Shown here piece after piece: positions 10,575-24,663 of a stretch of 64,000 bases of DNA. The number at the start of each line of letters is the position of its first letter. Positions within the stretch are counted from its first letter, which is position 1. The notes beneath the pieces were generated by a model. The model made no database searches. It was given only the letters and a program-made list of their open reading frames with translations, and was not told where the DNA came from. This stretch comes from Panaeolus papilionaceus (taxonomy: Eukaryota; Basidiomycota; Agaricomycetes; Agaricales): assembly GCA_015501605.1 (NCBI GenBank), contig JADNRZ010000013.1, positions 1,488,001 to 1,552,000 on the forward strand. The letters run 5' to 3'. Both the position numbers and the translations under genes were made by a program.

Positions 10575-13500
10575 GAGCTTAGCTATTAGCAAGTCGATAT
10601 ACCGTCATTGTTTTACGTTTCTAATCTGGTTATTTCATCATGCGGAAACATGTCCCATTGGCGTCGGAATGTGAATACCAATAGGATAGGTAATGTACTA
10701 GCTCGGATGTCCATCCATGCTGAACTATGGCAGAGCAGAGTATCGGTGGTGTGGTTTGAAGCGGTTCGGATTTCGTGTACTGAGAGGGGAACACTATTAG
10801 TTGACATGAAATGTATAGAGCATTGACATCATAACCGAAGTTGTATACTTACAATACATGGTGCCCTCGTACTCATTCAACCATACATACTTCAGCAGAC
10901 CGTTTCAGTAAGATGGGTGATTATGTTGAGTGGCAGTCTTGGTGATTATGGGCGTGATCCACCGTCACCCATGTGGGACCTGTGTGGAACCTTTGATGTA
11001 ACAGATGGGAACATTTCGTCGCTGTTTGAATTGGTGCTGAAGGCAAGCCTGCCATCAAACCAGCCTTGACCCCAAACCACCATCATCGTCGGTTTTCGTC
11101 TGAGCTAAACGATTATCATCCCTTTTTTTCCGTGAAATTTAAGGTGTTCAGGGTTGCGTTAAGCCACCTCTGGCCTTCCCGTTCATCTCGTGGAAGACAT
11201 GTTGGTCACAGCGGAGGGGATAAGGCCACCGGGGTTTTGTACACATACTGTCCATTAAACTACCTGTATGTCAGTATCCAATAATTTATCTATCTATTCT
11301 GGCGCTGACTGAATCTCATTTTTTCAGTGTACTTATCTATTTAGAAAATAGCATTAACTTTCACTGACTTGCCCTCCACGTCTGAAACCCGACATCTAGT
11401 CGCCGCCGCACCGATCTTTATCAGTGTATCATCCACGCTACTAGGATGGGCACTGATCTTGTGACGGATACTGTGGGACGGAGCGATAAGAGAGTAACTG
11501 GAAGGCGGTATACAATATAAGCTTCCCCTCAAATTTCGGCAAGAGGATATCTTCTGCAGTATTTTGGTGAGTTAGATCATTATTCTCCACCGCACTTTCC
11601 TCAACTAATTCCAACGCTTAGGATCCTCATCCACTGCGTTCGTCAGTCCACATCCATTCTTAGAATACGGAGCCATACTCATGGTGATGGGGTTTATGAG
11701 ATAAAGCGGTTGAGGTATTTGACTTTTTTTCGTCCAGAAAACGGAAGATGCTGGCGGTGTGCTGGGTTTACGCAGATACGCTGCCTGTGCTCATTTACCA
11801 CCGCCACACGTAGCTTACGTTCTACAAGGAATTTTTTTTTTGGAAAGCGGGCCGTGAGGGTGCTTAGGCCGTCCTTATCCTTGATGGGATGGAGCAGGTC
11901 GGAAGAGTAGGCGCCGACATTGCTGTATTTTTTAGGCAATAATGCGGCAGTTGTAGGGGACCGGCACGCGTCAACAGCCATGCATCACATCCCACCCAAT
12001 CTCATTGTTGTGGGCCACAGCTATAACTACTCCAGACCCTGTTGCTTCTTCCCAGTCGCATACTGCTCCCCTCCTGCTGTGTCGTGAAGGAGTTTTTGTC
12101 TCGTTTCACCCCAACAAAAGCGGCCAGAATCACTAGCCACTACCCACCAAAGTCATCCACGCCAACAGGGGACTCACTGACTGACACGTCATCATCCCAC
12201 TGTTGGCCTCATCTCCGTTTCTTACCTCCACCGCCTTCAATTTCACCCTCCTGTCTACCCTCATTTCCTTGTCGTAGCACCTCACAAGTTACCACCACCA
12301 TTACTCCGCCCTTTCTCCTCGTAGCCACGGCAATTCCAGTCATGCTTGTCACCACCGCCTCAACTCACCGCCCCTGCTTGAACCATTTTTTCAACCTATT
12401 CATGCTCTTGTATTTAATACGGTTCATGGGATGAACAGGATGGTGAGAGTGAACGTTCTAAACGCTGAGGTGGGAGGAGGATGTTCTCACTCGAGGTGCA
12501 ACCACGGCGATCAGACGACCTGGACCACTGCTACCTCGCCTCCTAAGTCAGGCCAGGCGACACGGATGGTCCTCACTCCTCCTACCTTAGCATGCTACTC
12601 TGCTTTTTGTGGACTTCTCATGGCTCTCGGTGTCGTTGACTACGCATGACGCACTGTTGTTGAAAGTAATTACGTTTTTGGGTCAGCATTTGGGTAGCGG
12701 GCACAAGAATCCAATCTTGGGTCGCCTCTTGGATGGTTGGCGGTGGAGGTGGGTATAGGTGGGTATAAGGAGCTGTGTGGTATGACCTTTTTTTCTGGAA
12801 CACTTGCTACAGGACGATGGAAACAAGGAGACAAGATGGAGTCCGACTGAATACATTTGTTAGTAATATCAGCCTGGTGTTTCCTATCCGTCCCAAATCT
12901 GACTCTTGATTAATTATTCAGCAGTTTTTTCCCATACTCGCGTCTCACTACTATCACCCAGCTACCGGTCTTTGAGAGACCATCCTCGTGACCATCCTAC
13001 CCTCGTCACATAAAACCCGCACTCACACAAAACGCTTGCCCGTCCATGCCAACCCCGGATATCTCTTCCAGGATGACCACGCCGATGCCGCGATAACAAG
13101 GACGAGAGGCAAAGGAGGACTGGGTGATACTGGCGGGCTGTCGCTCCCTGTATCAACTCCAACGAGAATTCACATCGTCTCTAGTGCAGGCAGTACGTCT
13201 CTGCCGCCTCTTTTTTCCAAAGGGCAGACTAACTGATATACTGTGAACAGAATGGTTTAATCTGACTCCCCAGTCGTTGTACCTTGCTTATCCGCATTAT
13301 CTGCCTTGCCCACTACCCTTCAACCTACGCCCCAAGCAAACCTACCCAAAAAAGCCCACGTCGGCGGTCTCACGTCCGGGACTCCTTCTCTCACTCCCAT
13401 AACACTTCATCTTGGTGGTCCTAGACGTTATGTAGGTTGGCGACAGAGATGGAGGAGAGACTCCCCAAGCCTCCTTCCTTATGTCTCAGTGTCACCCTCC

Positions 13501-14498
13501 AGAGCTCCAAAGTTCACGCTACCGGAGACTTGCACGTAGTCATAGTGCGAGGAGGTTTTTAATTTGTCATGTTGTCCTTTTGGTCCAGCCATGAATTTGA
13601 TATATACTCTTCGCTGAGATTTTACGAGAAGAGATGAGCATAGGTGCGATGGTAAGATCTGCATTGAGGAGAGACAACCAACCGGTTCCGAAATCAAGGT
13701 TGAAAGGGTCGGGATCAAACACAGGCACACAACATGTCATCGCCACTAACGCGCGCATCAATTCAGCGAACGATGAAACGTGATATAAATTTGAGATCTC
13801 GATGGCACAACTCCATTCAGTTGGTCTGCGTCTTATGAACATATTCTTATTGTAGCGCTATCCAGTATCAAACCAGGGTCTTCATTCAGAGTCGTGACTC
13901 TCGAATAATCCAACTGCATGCAGTGGGTCGCCAATATGGACGAACCAGGTTCCGCACCAGTCTTCCCTGCACTGAGGCCGTTATCACTCGTTTTAGTACA
14001 TGTAAATGTTCCATTCACCGCGTTGGTCTGCAGAATAATGATTCAGTAATCACATGCGTATTGGTGTCCTTTATGAAGCCGAATCACAGTGCTTTGATAC
14101 GAGACGGGGCGCTCATCGTGCCATGGATCTCAAACTCTAGGCCCTCGATTCACGCAGGACTAACCTTGCGAGGAGGCTGTCGCTCCTGGAGGATTCATGA
14201 ATGTGATGATACATCTAGATGGGGCTTGCGCATCGTTATATGCTCACAATTTCGCCCTATGATGTAGGAGTGCTTCATGGACCTTATATCTTCTTTGTCA
14301 TGTCTTGATTTATCCTTCCTTAACATGTTCATTGCGATATGAAAACGATTGGGTGTGACTACGACGGAAAAGCTATACAAAATTTAACACAGACCTATAT
14401 GATTAACAAGAAGTAACAAAGAATAGAGAAGCGATGGGTGATAGAAACAGATAGGATTTAGTGGCCGACATACTACTCTACGACTGCAAGAGGTGCGT
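10575..14498. other. Nearly 4 kb without a recognisable gene
   Basis: Frames here (for example 12042-12434 plus) are C/T-rich, rich in Ser/Thr/Pro, and lack homologs in the window, signal peptides or convincing splice structure. 13000-13500 is also C-rich on the plus strand. No tandem repeat, tRNA or transposon frame was noticed. It may be decayed duplicated DNA. Confidence 0.4.
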
Positions 14499-15425
14499 TT
14501 AGTGCTTCCACGGAATCCAACTCTTGTGGGCGCTCCTCATTCCTTCCTGCATTCCTTCCCCGTCCCTCATCTCTCGTGCAATATTATCCCTGTGTTCTTC
14601 TCCATAACCAGACTTCATCTTCCTCCTCTCTGCCTCAACAGCCCACAACCCAGCACCCGTGGCCGTCGAGAACAAGAAGAAAATGCTCAGGACGGGAACG
14701 AGCTGTAACGAAACCTGGACGATTCCAAACGCCCAATACCTCCACCTATTCCTCTTCACCATCTCGTTTCTCTGTTCCGAGCCATAACCCAATAACTGCC
14801 AATACCTAAACTGCTGCCACCGTCCCAAATGCCATCCTTGCAAACACAGGAAGATGTACCAGCCGACTACAGGGATGAGATTGAGAGGTAATTCCACGAT
14901 GTACCAAAACGTCATGCGTCCCGACTCCTTAAACTTGAGGTACGGGTAAATCTTGTGCTCTCCCAGTTCACCGTTTGGACCGATGACACGACAGCGGGCG
15001 ACCATGTTCCCAAACCCGTGATCAACGAATATGGTGTCAAATACGTCCACGATTTGATGCTCTGTCATCAGAGCTTCAGCGATGATAGCGACGAGGGTGG
15101 AAGCTTCTGAGAGAATCATGAGAGCCGCATTAACCCATGCGAGAGGTCCATGGAAGAAACTGAGGATGAGAACGTGTGGGAGATAGAGGAAGAAAAACAG
15201 GATTGAGAGGACCACGATGTATAACGTCAGGAGTGGGACAATCCGAGAGCGTAAAGGTGGGTGTAGAGACCTGTGTGCAAGGAGATAGGGTATACCATAG
15301 AGTGGGTATAGAAAACCGCGGTTGGGTAGAGGTGGTGAGAGTTCATGATATGGCGCGATAGGGGTACGTTCTGCATCTGCGTGTCGGTGTTCCTGTAGTA
15401 AAGGCGTGCGAGCGTTGTGGTGCAT
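14499..15425 (-). CDS. RRT8/EI24-like multi-pass membrane protein (308 aa)
   Basis: Single-exon gene. The chosen start at 15425 (MHHNARTPLLQE) gives a hydrophilic N-terminus; the frame is open to 15548 but the extra 41 residues look non-coding. Membrane segments lie at about residues 65-90 (LTLYIVVLSILFFFLYLP), 95-120, 190-215 (IVELPLNLIPVVGWYIFLCL) and 250-275 (IVQVSLQLVPVLSIFFLF). The pattern LPLNLIPVVG, then LQLVPVLSIFF, ending TGAGLWAVEAE is typical of the fungal EI24-domain family that includes yeast Rrt8, a lipid-droplet/spore-wall protein. A role in lipid droplets or ER membrane lipid handling is inferred from the family only. The last 35 residues are charged and probably cytosolic. 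Confidence 0.7.
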   Translation of the reverse strand: MHHNARTPLLQEHRHADAERTPIAPYHELSPPLPNRGFLYPLYGIPYLLAHRSLHPPLRSRIVPLLTLYIVVLSILFFFLYLPHVLILSFFHGPLAWVNAALMILSEASTLVAIIAEALMTEHQIVDVFDTIFVDHGFGNMVARCRVIGPNGELGEHKIYPYLKFKESGRMTFWYIVELPLNLIPVVGWYIFLCLQGWHLGRWQQFRYWQLLGYGSEQRNEMVKRNRWRYWAFGIVQVSLQLVPVLSIFFLFSTATGAGLWAVEAERRKMKSGYGEEHRDNIAREMRDGEGMQEGMRSAHKSWIPWKH

Positions 15426-15995
15426 TATCACAGAGATACCTTGGGTATAAAGCAACGAGAACAAGGCGGAGTGACCGAAAACCAACTGTTCAGCTACAAA
15501 AACCTGGTTATCATGGTCGGCGACGTGGTTGGTGATAGTTCCGAACAAGCGCGTTTTGTTGATTCATGTTTACACGGCAACTCCCTGCACCGCCTCTGAC
15601 AATCTTATCGGAATGACCCTTAATTTTAACCCATTGATTATGGCGGACGAATGAAAGGGAATAAACAAGTCAATTATTATATGGCGTATATTTTGAGCCG
15701 GGTGTTTGATTGAATGAAGGTGCAATGAGCGAAAATCGGATTCGTGTCTCAAGCCACGGCTTGATAATCAACTCTCGCTCGCCAGGATGGCCGCAAACAA
15801 AAGAGGCAGGATCACGCTTCTGAGTGCAACAACGCAAGTCTTTTTCCATAAACAGTTAAATACTAGCTCGTGCCTATGATTCATATTCCAACGTGATGCC
15901 TTATGACTAGGGTCGAATATCCGAACGGACATCTTGTGCGTTGTGACGAGTTCTGGCAATAAAATTAGGCCCTCAAATGTACGTGCCGGAGAAGG

Positions 15996-16003
15996 TATAA
16001 AAA
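15996..16003 (+). promoter_or_regulatory. TATA box of the gene at 16085
   Basis: TATAAAAA, 89 bp upstream of the start codon. Confidence 0.6.
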
Positions 16004-16084
16004 GGGGGGCGAATGAGGAGTTAGGCTAACTCAACACCCACGAACACAACGATTATCTCGTCTGTAGCGCTCAACTATCCAATA

Positions 16085-16487
16085 ATGACGGACCAGAACA
16101 AAAAATCAACCACGGCGACACACTCCCATCAGTCAACCACATCGTGAGTATTTACTTTCCTCTGTCCTCCACCGACGTTGTTGAGGAATACCTGGCTACA
16201 GCATAGCTAATTCTCAATCAACAACTACCACCTCGACTCGTGTCCAAAGTCGGGTCATTACCAGCACGCCAGCATATCCGAGTGATATGCAGAACATGTG
16301 GGGACCAGCTGTCCCACTCCCTTGTGATAGGGAATACTACTTGGGCAGTCTTCACGCTCTCGACGCCAATGCGAGTGTAGAGTCACATAAAGACTACACT
16401 TACGGCTTCCTCAAAGACCCGCGCTCGCCTTCTCTCACCGAGCAGCCGTTTGAAAACGGTACAGCGACTCGTGTAAATCGTGAATAG
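16085..16487 (+). CDS. Hypothetical 114-aa protein with DYTYGFL motif
   Basis: Model: join(16085..16143, 16202..16487), 58-nt GT-AG intron. The N-terminal third is Ser/Thr/Gln-rich. The rest contains YPSDMQNMWGPAVPLPCD, REYYLGSL and DYTYGFLKDP. These blocks align with the larger neighbour at 17368 (NVLVELYGPALPLPFDEAYW, DYTYGFLSDD). This copy ends 24 residues after DYTYGFL, so it looks like a C-terminally shortened paralog. There is no signal peptide or membrane segment. It has its own TATA box. Function unknown. Confidence 0.6.
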
Positions 16488-17277
16488 CGGATTGGATGTA
16501 CAGTAAAGGGGGAATCACCGATATGATAGAAATCAACCACGTACCGCTATGCCTAGTCACTTGTTACATGCCTCAACGGCTGATTTGCTTCTGTGGAATA
16601 TGAAAACTTAATTTATCGAATATGGTGACCCGATGACCCCTAGATAAGCGAGTCCGTTCACATGTGGACTTGAAAATCTCAACGACTTGAATAGTTGTAG
16701 ATATTTCTGGTGTTGAGAGTTGTCAGGGCTTATCAATGTTCGCGGGCGCGAATCCTCCGATGATTTGTTCCGTTCATCTATCACCCATTTTGAGGGTCGT
16801 ATGAGGACCTACCATACGAATAATGTAGCCAAGTAATCGAAATGTCCAGCATTAGCTCTCCATCGGCGACTTCTACCAGCTCCACGGTTTCCGCACCTCA
16901 TGGGACCGCTGCCGGCTTCAAATAAAATAAAACACGGCCAAACACTCGAACACGACCCCGCTTACAATAAAAATTGAAATCCCGCCAGAGGGAGACATTC
17001 CAGAAACTTGCTCAACAACAAAGGGGGAGTCGACCAAGTCGAACACGAGGCAACAATGCAACTGAATTTTCCTTATCTAGTGAAATTCGAGGCGGCCCAC
17101 CGGTGCGTGTGATGACTTGGCCCTCTGGAAGCCTCAAGGAGTCATGAGCAGTCAAACCCCTTGAGCCCGGCGCCACGATCGTCGTTGGCGGTCGCGCTTG
17201 CCCCTAGAATAGAAATAGGGGCCAAGTTGGACACAAGTGCGAACGACAAAACCCCATCAAGACAGAGTACCATCCAG

Positions 17278-17284
17278 TATAAAA
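17278..17284 (+). promoter_or_regulatory. TATA box of the gene at 17368
   Basis: TATAAAA, 90 bp upstream of the start codon, the same distance as in its paralog. Confidence 0.6.
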
Positions 17285-17367
17285 GACTGAACAATGTGTT
17301 GGATTCTTCATCTTCAAGCCCCAACTGTTCGTCTCAGCAACAAACCCAAAAAACCCTTTTTGTAATC

Positions 17368-17975
17368 ATGTCAGATAATCACAATAACAGCGTGCAACAA
17401 TGGCCATCCATGTATGTGCCCGGATATTTCAGAACGCCCAATTTGTACTTATCGTTTAATTTTATAGGGGGGTGGAATCACATTTCATGGATTCGCCTCA
17501 TGGTACCGTGCCTCAGGACCTTCACAATGTACTCGTCGAACTCTACGGGCCCGCACTTCCTTTACCATTCGACGAAGCCTACTGGAACTTCACAAGGACT
17601 TCATACCAACCTTCAAGTGCCTCGACATTAGATTACACTTATGGTTTCCTCTCTGACGACTCCATAGACATCCCAACCTGGAATATGGATAGAGGATCCA
17701 CCGAACTTGATCCATCCCAAGAGACTGAGTTCCCCTCCTGCGACCCTGAAGGAACACCAGACGAATTCGACAACCTCGTGGCTCAGTTTGATCCATACAT
17801 GAGTCCCATGTCTCTTCTTGGCTTTCCTTCGTCTAAAAGTTGGGACCCAGCCATGAATTTCTCGTGGGGATTTGACGAGAAGATTTTGTTTGACTTCACG
17901 CGTGACGATACTAAATTACCCGTTCCGAAGAAAGAGTATATTGTCCCTCATACCGTCGACACGATGCGCCAGTAA
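17368..17975 (+). CDS. Hypothetical acidic 183-aa protein with DYTYGFL motif
   Basis: Model: join(17368..17411, 17468..17975), 56-nt intron. The intron has the same phase and place (after a short Asn/Gln/Ser-rich leader) as in the paralog at 16085. Shared blocks are LYGPALPLPFDEAYW and DYTYGFL. The C-terminal half is acidic and aromatic (WNMDRG, EFDNLVAQFDPYMSPMSLLG, WGFDEKILFDFTRDD). Such acidic/aromatic stretches resemble transcription activation segments, but that is only a compositional impression. No signal peptide or membrane segment, so probably intracellular. The two genes are a tandem pair, 1.3 kb apart. Confidence 0.65.
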
Positions 17976-19179
17976 AGCTGAGTCAACTATACGACCGCAA
18001 TTCATCCCCGTTTCTGGGTATTCTTTCTATCCGTCGTATTTTTCTCTGCTTCTCTCTTCATTGATCAAAATATTTGTCTATCTGTCATCCAAACGAATTC
18101 TTATAATCAATAAATTAATCTCATCGTTTAACTAGTGTGGCTTTAGGATGTAAGAGTCCTATTCGCCTTTTCATTCGTTGCGCTTTTTTTTATATATCAC
18201 GGAGGTGTGAAACACTTGTTTTGTTCTTCACCCTGGTTTGCCAGTCAATGGAGCAAGGAGTCAACCCTTCGTCGGGGCAAGAGCCGATGGACGAGAATGG
18301 ATGCACCCCCAAGAATAAGTCCAGCTTTCTCACCGGCCTACTGTCGGATATGGCTACGGTATAAAGTCAAATAAAGATAAAAAAAGAAAACCGAATATAA
18401 AGGAGTTACATGTTACCTGTGATTCTAGTTTAGATTTCTAAGCTAGCGTCACCAGACCTTCCATCTTGTGTATGATGAACTCCGTTGACAATTAGTAAAG
18501 GTAAGCGAATGAACATCAAATGAGTTCCAAGTCTAAGAGTGCATGTGGAGGTGCGTTATTGATATCTTTGAGACTTGAAAACAGCGCGGAATGTAATGAG
18601 GTGCGGTATGAGCCCCTCACAAACAAAGGTTACGATCTGGGGTTGTGAAGCTGCGAGAGTGTAAGGATTGTGGGGCTTAGCTCCTAATTCTCATATCATA
18701 GAGGTAATAAACACAACCAAATGATATATTGGAAGGATTACTACAAGTACGATAAGGATAATCTGGGCTAAGCTAAGGTTAACGAGGCGTAATTCGCATC
18801 GTGACTCGGAGTGATTAGTATCACAGAGTGAAGTAACTGGTTAGCGAGAACAATTTAACAACTAAGAAGGGACATGGTTTTCAGAGAAACAGCTCCTCGA
18901 AGTGTTTTAAATGGTTGAAAATACGACAACAACACGAGCCGAAATTCATTGAGCAAGGAGTACCCCAGTAAGCATGACCAATGATGTAAGGTAGCCCTCG
19001 AGTTAAAAAATGTGATAGACTTAAAGGTTCGTATGAATCAGAATGCAAAGTTACATTTGGCATGGAGAATACAGATTTGATTGTGACTACGATGAACATG
19101 CTACTGTAGGCAGACGACGGACAGAGCTGCGCGACTATAAGCCTTGATAAGTAATGTGGTGAAAGAAGAAGATTATTCA
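17976..19179. other. Intergenic, no gene recognised
   Basis: A/T-rich. The short frame at 18137-18364 has no support. The right edge is the end of the left inverted arm. Confidence 0.45.
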
Positions 19180-19190
19180 CGCACCTTGAT

Positions 19191-19954
<764 letters not shown>

Positions 19955-19999
19955 TCAGTTGAGAGGCTGTTGGATTCTTAGTAGCGGTCGCTTGTCAGA

Positions 20000-20006
20000 C
20001 TTTATA
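20000..20006 (-). promoter_or_regulatory. TATA box of the left xylanase gene
   Basis: TATAAAG on the minus strand, about 65 bp upstream of the start. It lies just inside the inverted arm, so only the core promoter is duplicated, not further upstream control sequences. Confidence 0.65.
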
Positions 20007-20011
20007 CGTTG

Positions 20012-22256
20012 GCAGTTCGAAATTATCGGTGAAAATAATATACATATCAGCAATTTCAGTGAAAAGGATTATACTTTTCCTCCTGCCGCTACTGATTCTT
20101 TACATGAAGTGTCAATATCGGATTAATCCACAAAATGCTGTACCATAGCGTATACTCGAGGCGCATGATGAGGTCGGAGAAATATCTTCATTGAAGATCG
20201 CTCTTCGTTCTATTTTCATCGCTCATTTGTTGACTACTCACTAGTCAGTTGGCGGCCGAGGACTTGTTATATGGGTCAGACTGCTGTTCGGATCGTTAAA
20301 ACCGCAGACATATGACATGTTGAACGTTCAAAACTCGGTGATTCTGGGCTCTGATCCTGATGACTAATTTCGTGAAGAAACATATTTCGGATATTTACCT
20401 TGATAGTGTGCTCCATTCAATTGGGCGTTGTCAGGGGGAATTCATATGCGTCGTGGAAAATATTATTCGTCCGAATAACCACAATATCTGTGTTTACAAT
20501 GCACGTACAGCGAGTTAAAATGGTAAGCGGAAGTTCCACTCCTTACACATCACCTTGTTTCGAGCATAAATGCTCATAACACAATCCATAATGATGTACA
20601 TTTTTATGCCTGATGCTTGTTAAGACACATATTGTGGATCCGATTCCAATGTTCAGGCAACACGGTTTATCCTAAACGTTTGGCAATGACGACAGCTGAC
20701 TCAATAGTCAACTGACACACTGGTCCCTTGCGGCATCCATTACTACAGCATTTATCCATGTTGGGCACCCTAGGGTCGGCTTTCATGGGGTATGGTTCAA
20801 CGACACATGCAACTTTGCCATATCGTCCGAAATAATGCACCAGGAGGGGCTCTATTCAGGTGAATTGCCCGAGAATCAGATAATCAGTCTTTCCATACCA
20901 GACCCCGGCCTGATTGATTGTGGCACCTTAATCGGCGTTCACCGAGCCTCGATCATATGTGGCATTTATCTCACATGGTGATATCCCCACAGGCAAGGAA
21001 TTCAAACTTATGTGGAGAGAAGGCGATGTCAATAAACATCAGTAGAATAGATCCGGGGTATGAGCGCTCGCGTCGGCTAAAAATAGAGTAGCTAAATCAA
21101 CAACTGGAGAAAATGCGGAGAAGGCTGGAAATCCCTGAACATCATGGATTTTACAGAGATTCATTCTAACGAACGACTGCATATTGCCTCATGTGCCTCT
21201 CGTCGGCTGACTGTCCGTTATATACGCCGTTGAAGTAAGGACATGTACTCTTCCACATCGTACTACGTAGGAAACCCATCGTAGTCAATCCAGGGTTCTT
21301 CTCACTGTCCTCATGAAAGATGTTGTCGAAGAGAAAACCCGGGTGTCATACAACCCCTGAAAGTGTTGAATATCGATAGAAATTGATTGTAGAAGACTCT
21401 TCGGGTCTCAGGGGAAGTGAGATACAGCGATTGAAGATACAATTCAATAAGGACAATGTTCGGAGAAAATATCAACAGAGTATCACCTTCGAATTTTCTG
21501 GATGTCGCGATGCAGAAATACTACAGGTCATTCGGCATATATAAAATAGACTGTTTCTTCGTCGATCTCGAGCACACCCCTATCTCAAAAGCCTGTGACC
21601 AAGTCAAATTCCGATCACGACTTCGGCTGACATCTATACTGGGCCCTATTGCAGCCTGAACGTCGCAGAACAGGAATGTGGGGGGAACTCTCGTCTGTGT
21701 TTTGAAGGGCACCAAACATAGTCTGTAACTTCGGGCTTTTCTGCAAAGCACGCAATTCAAGAAGAAATCCTAGCATACAATCTCCTGTGATGATCTCAGT
21801 ACTTTGCGTTGCAGTTTTCGTCACTCAATGTCACTTTGCAGAGGCTGGGATATGGAAGCACAAGGGGCAGACCAGACAGGAGCACAGATAATTACTCAGC
21901 TGTGATCATTCGAATAGAAGAAGAAGAATGGAGTTTGGTGCCAGACTGCACCCGTTCGAGACAGCACCCGGTGATTTGAATACCTGAACCGAATGGTGTA
22001 AACTAAGCGACTAGTGTTTAGGCGCGGACGAAAATGCACTTTGTTAATGATCAACCAGCTCTGTTGCAGTCGGATCTCCACAAAAATAAAGTAATGCTGA
22101 CGTATTGTCCAAGATCCATAATTCTCCGAAAGCATGCCGCTGAGCATACTTTCCCCCAGCTTTATGTATGATATGAAGATAATTGCTGTGCTGTCAGAGT
22201 GGCATACGGTAGTCGGAGTAATTACACATTGTATGCACGTTAAACTCGTCATTCAG
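20012..22256. other. 2245-bp spacer between the inverted xylanase arms
   Basis: No gene, no transposase frame and no further inverted symmetry is seen beyond the arms. The short frame at 21456-21659 is unsupported. The spacer contains all sequence upstream of both core promoters, so any shared enhancer must lie here. Confidence 0.5.
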
Positions 22257-22261
22257 CAACG

Positions 22262-22268
22262 TATAAAG
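22262..22268 (+). promoter_or_regulatory. TATA box of the right xylanase gene
   Basis: TATAAAG, 70 bp upstream of the start codon. Confidence 0.65.
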
Positions 22269-22313
22269 TCTGACAAGCGACCGCTACTAAGAATCCAACA
22301 GCCTCTCAACTGA

Positions 22314-23077
<764 letters not shown>

Positions 23078-23441
23078 ATCAAGGTGCGCCACTCAATTGA
23101 TCATCTCTTGGTGGCTTGTGCTAATTACAATACACGTCGTAGTTTAATCAGCTCATATCGTCAGTGCCTGCGACAATTCTTGGAGGGTACTAGTCAATGA
23201 CTGTTTGTATTTAGCATGCAAGTTGAATCTATCTGCTTTGTTCTATGGTCTGCTCTCCTCTGTTTCCTGTGCTCTGTTGTGGACCAATTCAACAAGACGA
23301 TACCCGCATTGTCTTATCATGAATCATCACAATGAAAGACAACTTAAAATTATGATTTGCGATGTTTCTTTTTCATGGATCAGTTATCCCATTGCGACAA
23401 TAAAGCGGTTTTGTGTATTGGGAATAGTAACCCATATTGTA

Positions 23442-23448
23442 TATAAAT
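23442..23448 (+). promoter_or_regulatory. Possible TATA box of the frame at 23529
   Basis: TATAAAT, 87 bp upstream of the ATG, matching the spacing of the other TATA-driven genes here. Confidence 0.45.
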
Positions 23449-23528
23449 GCCTCGAAACCTCAGTCGAAACCCTTCCTTCAGACACCACCCAACACCACCT
23501 CTCAAAAGATCTCCGGCAATTGACGACC

Positions 23529-23798
23529 ATGCAGTCTCACTCTTCTGGTGACACTGAATCGCTTTCTTCTCATATGCACAACCTCTCCTTATATGGAGTG
23601 AACGCGGCCAGTAGGTCGACTTCATATCACAGGTCCTCCGACTCCCAACAGCAAGACGCGATCGACAACCGACCAATTTACAGCCACGAAGTCGACACAA
23701 ATTATTTATCGCGCATTGGTGCATGTCTTTGCTTCGATGCTACCACAGGTACAGTGTTATCAGAGGCCGATGCAAAGAAAAGGGAGGAAAGGGAATGA
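23529..23798 (+). CDS. Hypothetical 89-aa protein
   Basis: Single-exon frame starting MQSHSSGDTESLSSHMHNLS and rich in Ser, His and Asp, with a Lys/Glu-rich end (EADAKKREERE). The start is chosen because of the well-placed TATA box; the frame is open further upstream. No signal peptide, membrane segment or recognised domain. It lies 450 bp downstream of the right xylanase. A 3' intron after CLCFDATTG is possible but not needed. Function unknown. Confidence 0.4.
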   Translation: MQSHSSGDTESLSSHMHNLSLYGVNAASRSTSYHRSSDSQQQDAIDNRPIYSHEVDTNYLSRIGACLCFDATTGTVLSEADAKKREERE

Positions 23799-23982
23799 AT
23801 CTGGTTATATTCAAAGGAATTTATTTCAAACTCTTTGTAATTTGGAGACCCCATCATCGTAGATCGTTCCCATGTCATATCAAATACCATCGTCACTTCA
23901 TGATCATCACTATACTACACCTTCCACCATACTTCTATACTTTTATTATATGAAAATTTGGTTCATAACGATCAACGAACCT

Positions 23983-24205
23983 TCATTTCTTGAGGGAGGC
24001 CCAATACTTGCGTCCAGAGCAGGATTGATATCCCGATGCACCTTGAGCAGAACCACAGTCCGAAGTAGGGCCAACCCTGGGGAGAACACAGTACTGGCCT
24101 TTGACAGCGTTACACTAGAAGATGCCGTTGACAGTGTAGGCCTGGGATGGGCTCATGACGAGGGCGGTGGCGGTGATGATGACGGTATGGAATTGTGTAA
24201 TTGTG
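23983..24205 (-). pseudogene. Broken gene for a small Cys-rich secreted protein
   Basis: On the minus strand the frame CNAVKGQYC, VGPTSDCGSAQGASGYQSC, SGRKYWASLKK and a stop gives four evenly spaced cysteines. Upstream in the same frame lies a signal-like segment (QFHTVIITATALVMSP, then AYTVNG). An in-frame TAG separates the two parts, and the expected start Met is ACA. The TAG could instead be the end of an intron (CTTCTAG), but no good donor is visible. I read it as a small secreted protein gene inactivated by two point changes. Confidence 0.45.
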
Positions 24206-24663
24206 AGTTTTTCTAGGGGGTGTGAGCATGTATTATCGTTATAAGTAGACGAGAACCTGAGTAACGCAACGGACAGTAAGTCTGGTTGAGAAAAACTATG
24301 ATATACATAGGATAAGCTTCGTTCAACGTGTATGAGAGAAAAATGACGACAAACCTTGGTCACCGCGCTAGCTGATTGTTAAATAAGGTTCGAGGATTTA
24401 TCATCTTTTATATTTTTCGAAACCTCCCTTTTCAAATTTTTTTTGAGTTAGTACTGAGAATCAGAGTTGATTGCATTGGAGAGCGGGTGGACTAGTCTCG
24501 CCTTTGACGCTTCAAGTAATTTTAGTGAGTCGTATCTTCGTCTATAAATAAGAAGGTGCGCTTGGCTAATGGATTTCGCGTCACAATATGTGGATACATT
24601 CCCAATGACGCCGATTCGAATCATCATCTTCCTTCTTGTTCAGAGGGTTCAAGGCGCTCAAAC

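Noticed and set aside
12042..12434. 130-codon plus-strand frame
   Set aside because: Low-complexity Ser/Thr/Pro composition from a C/T-rich strand; no signal peptide, splice plan or homolog.
15426..15548. N-terminal extension of the RRT8/EI24-like protein
   Set aside because: The extra 41 residues have no membrane or conserved pattern; the Met at 15425 is a more natural start, though this is not proven.
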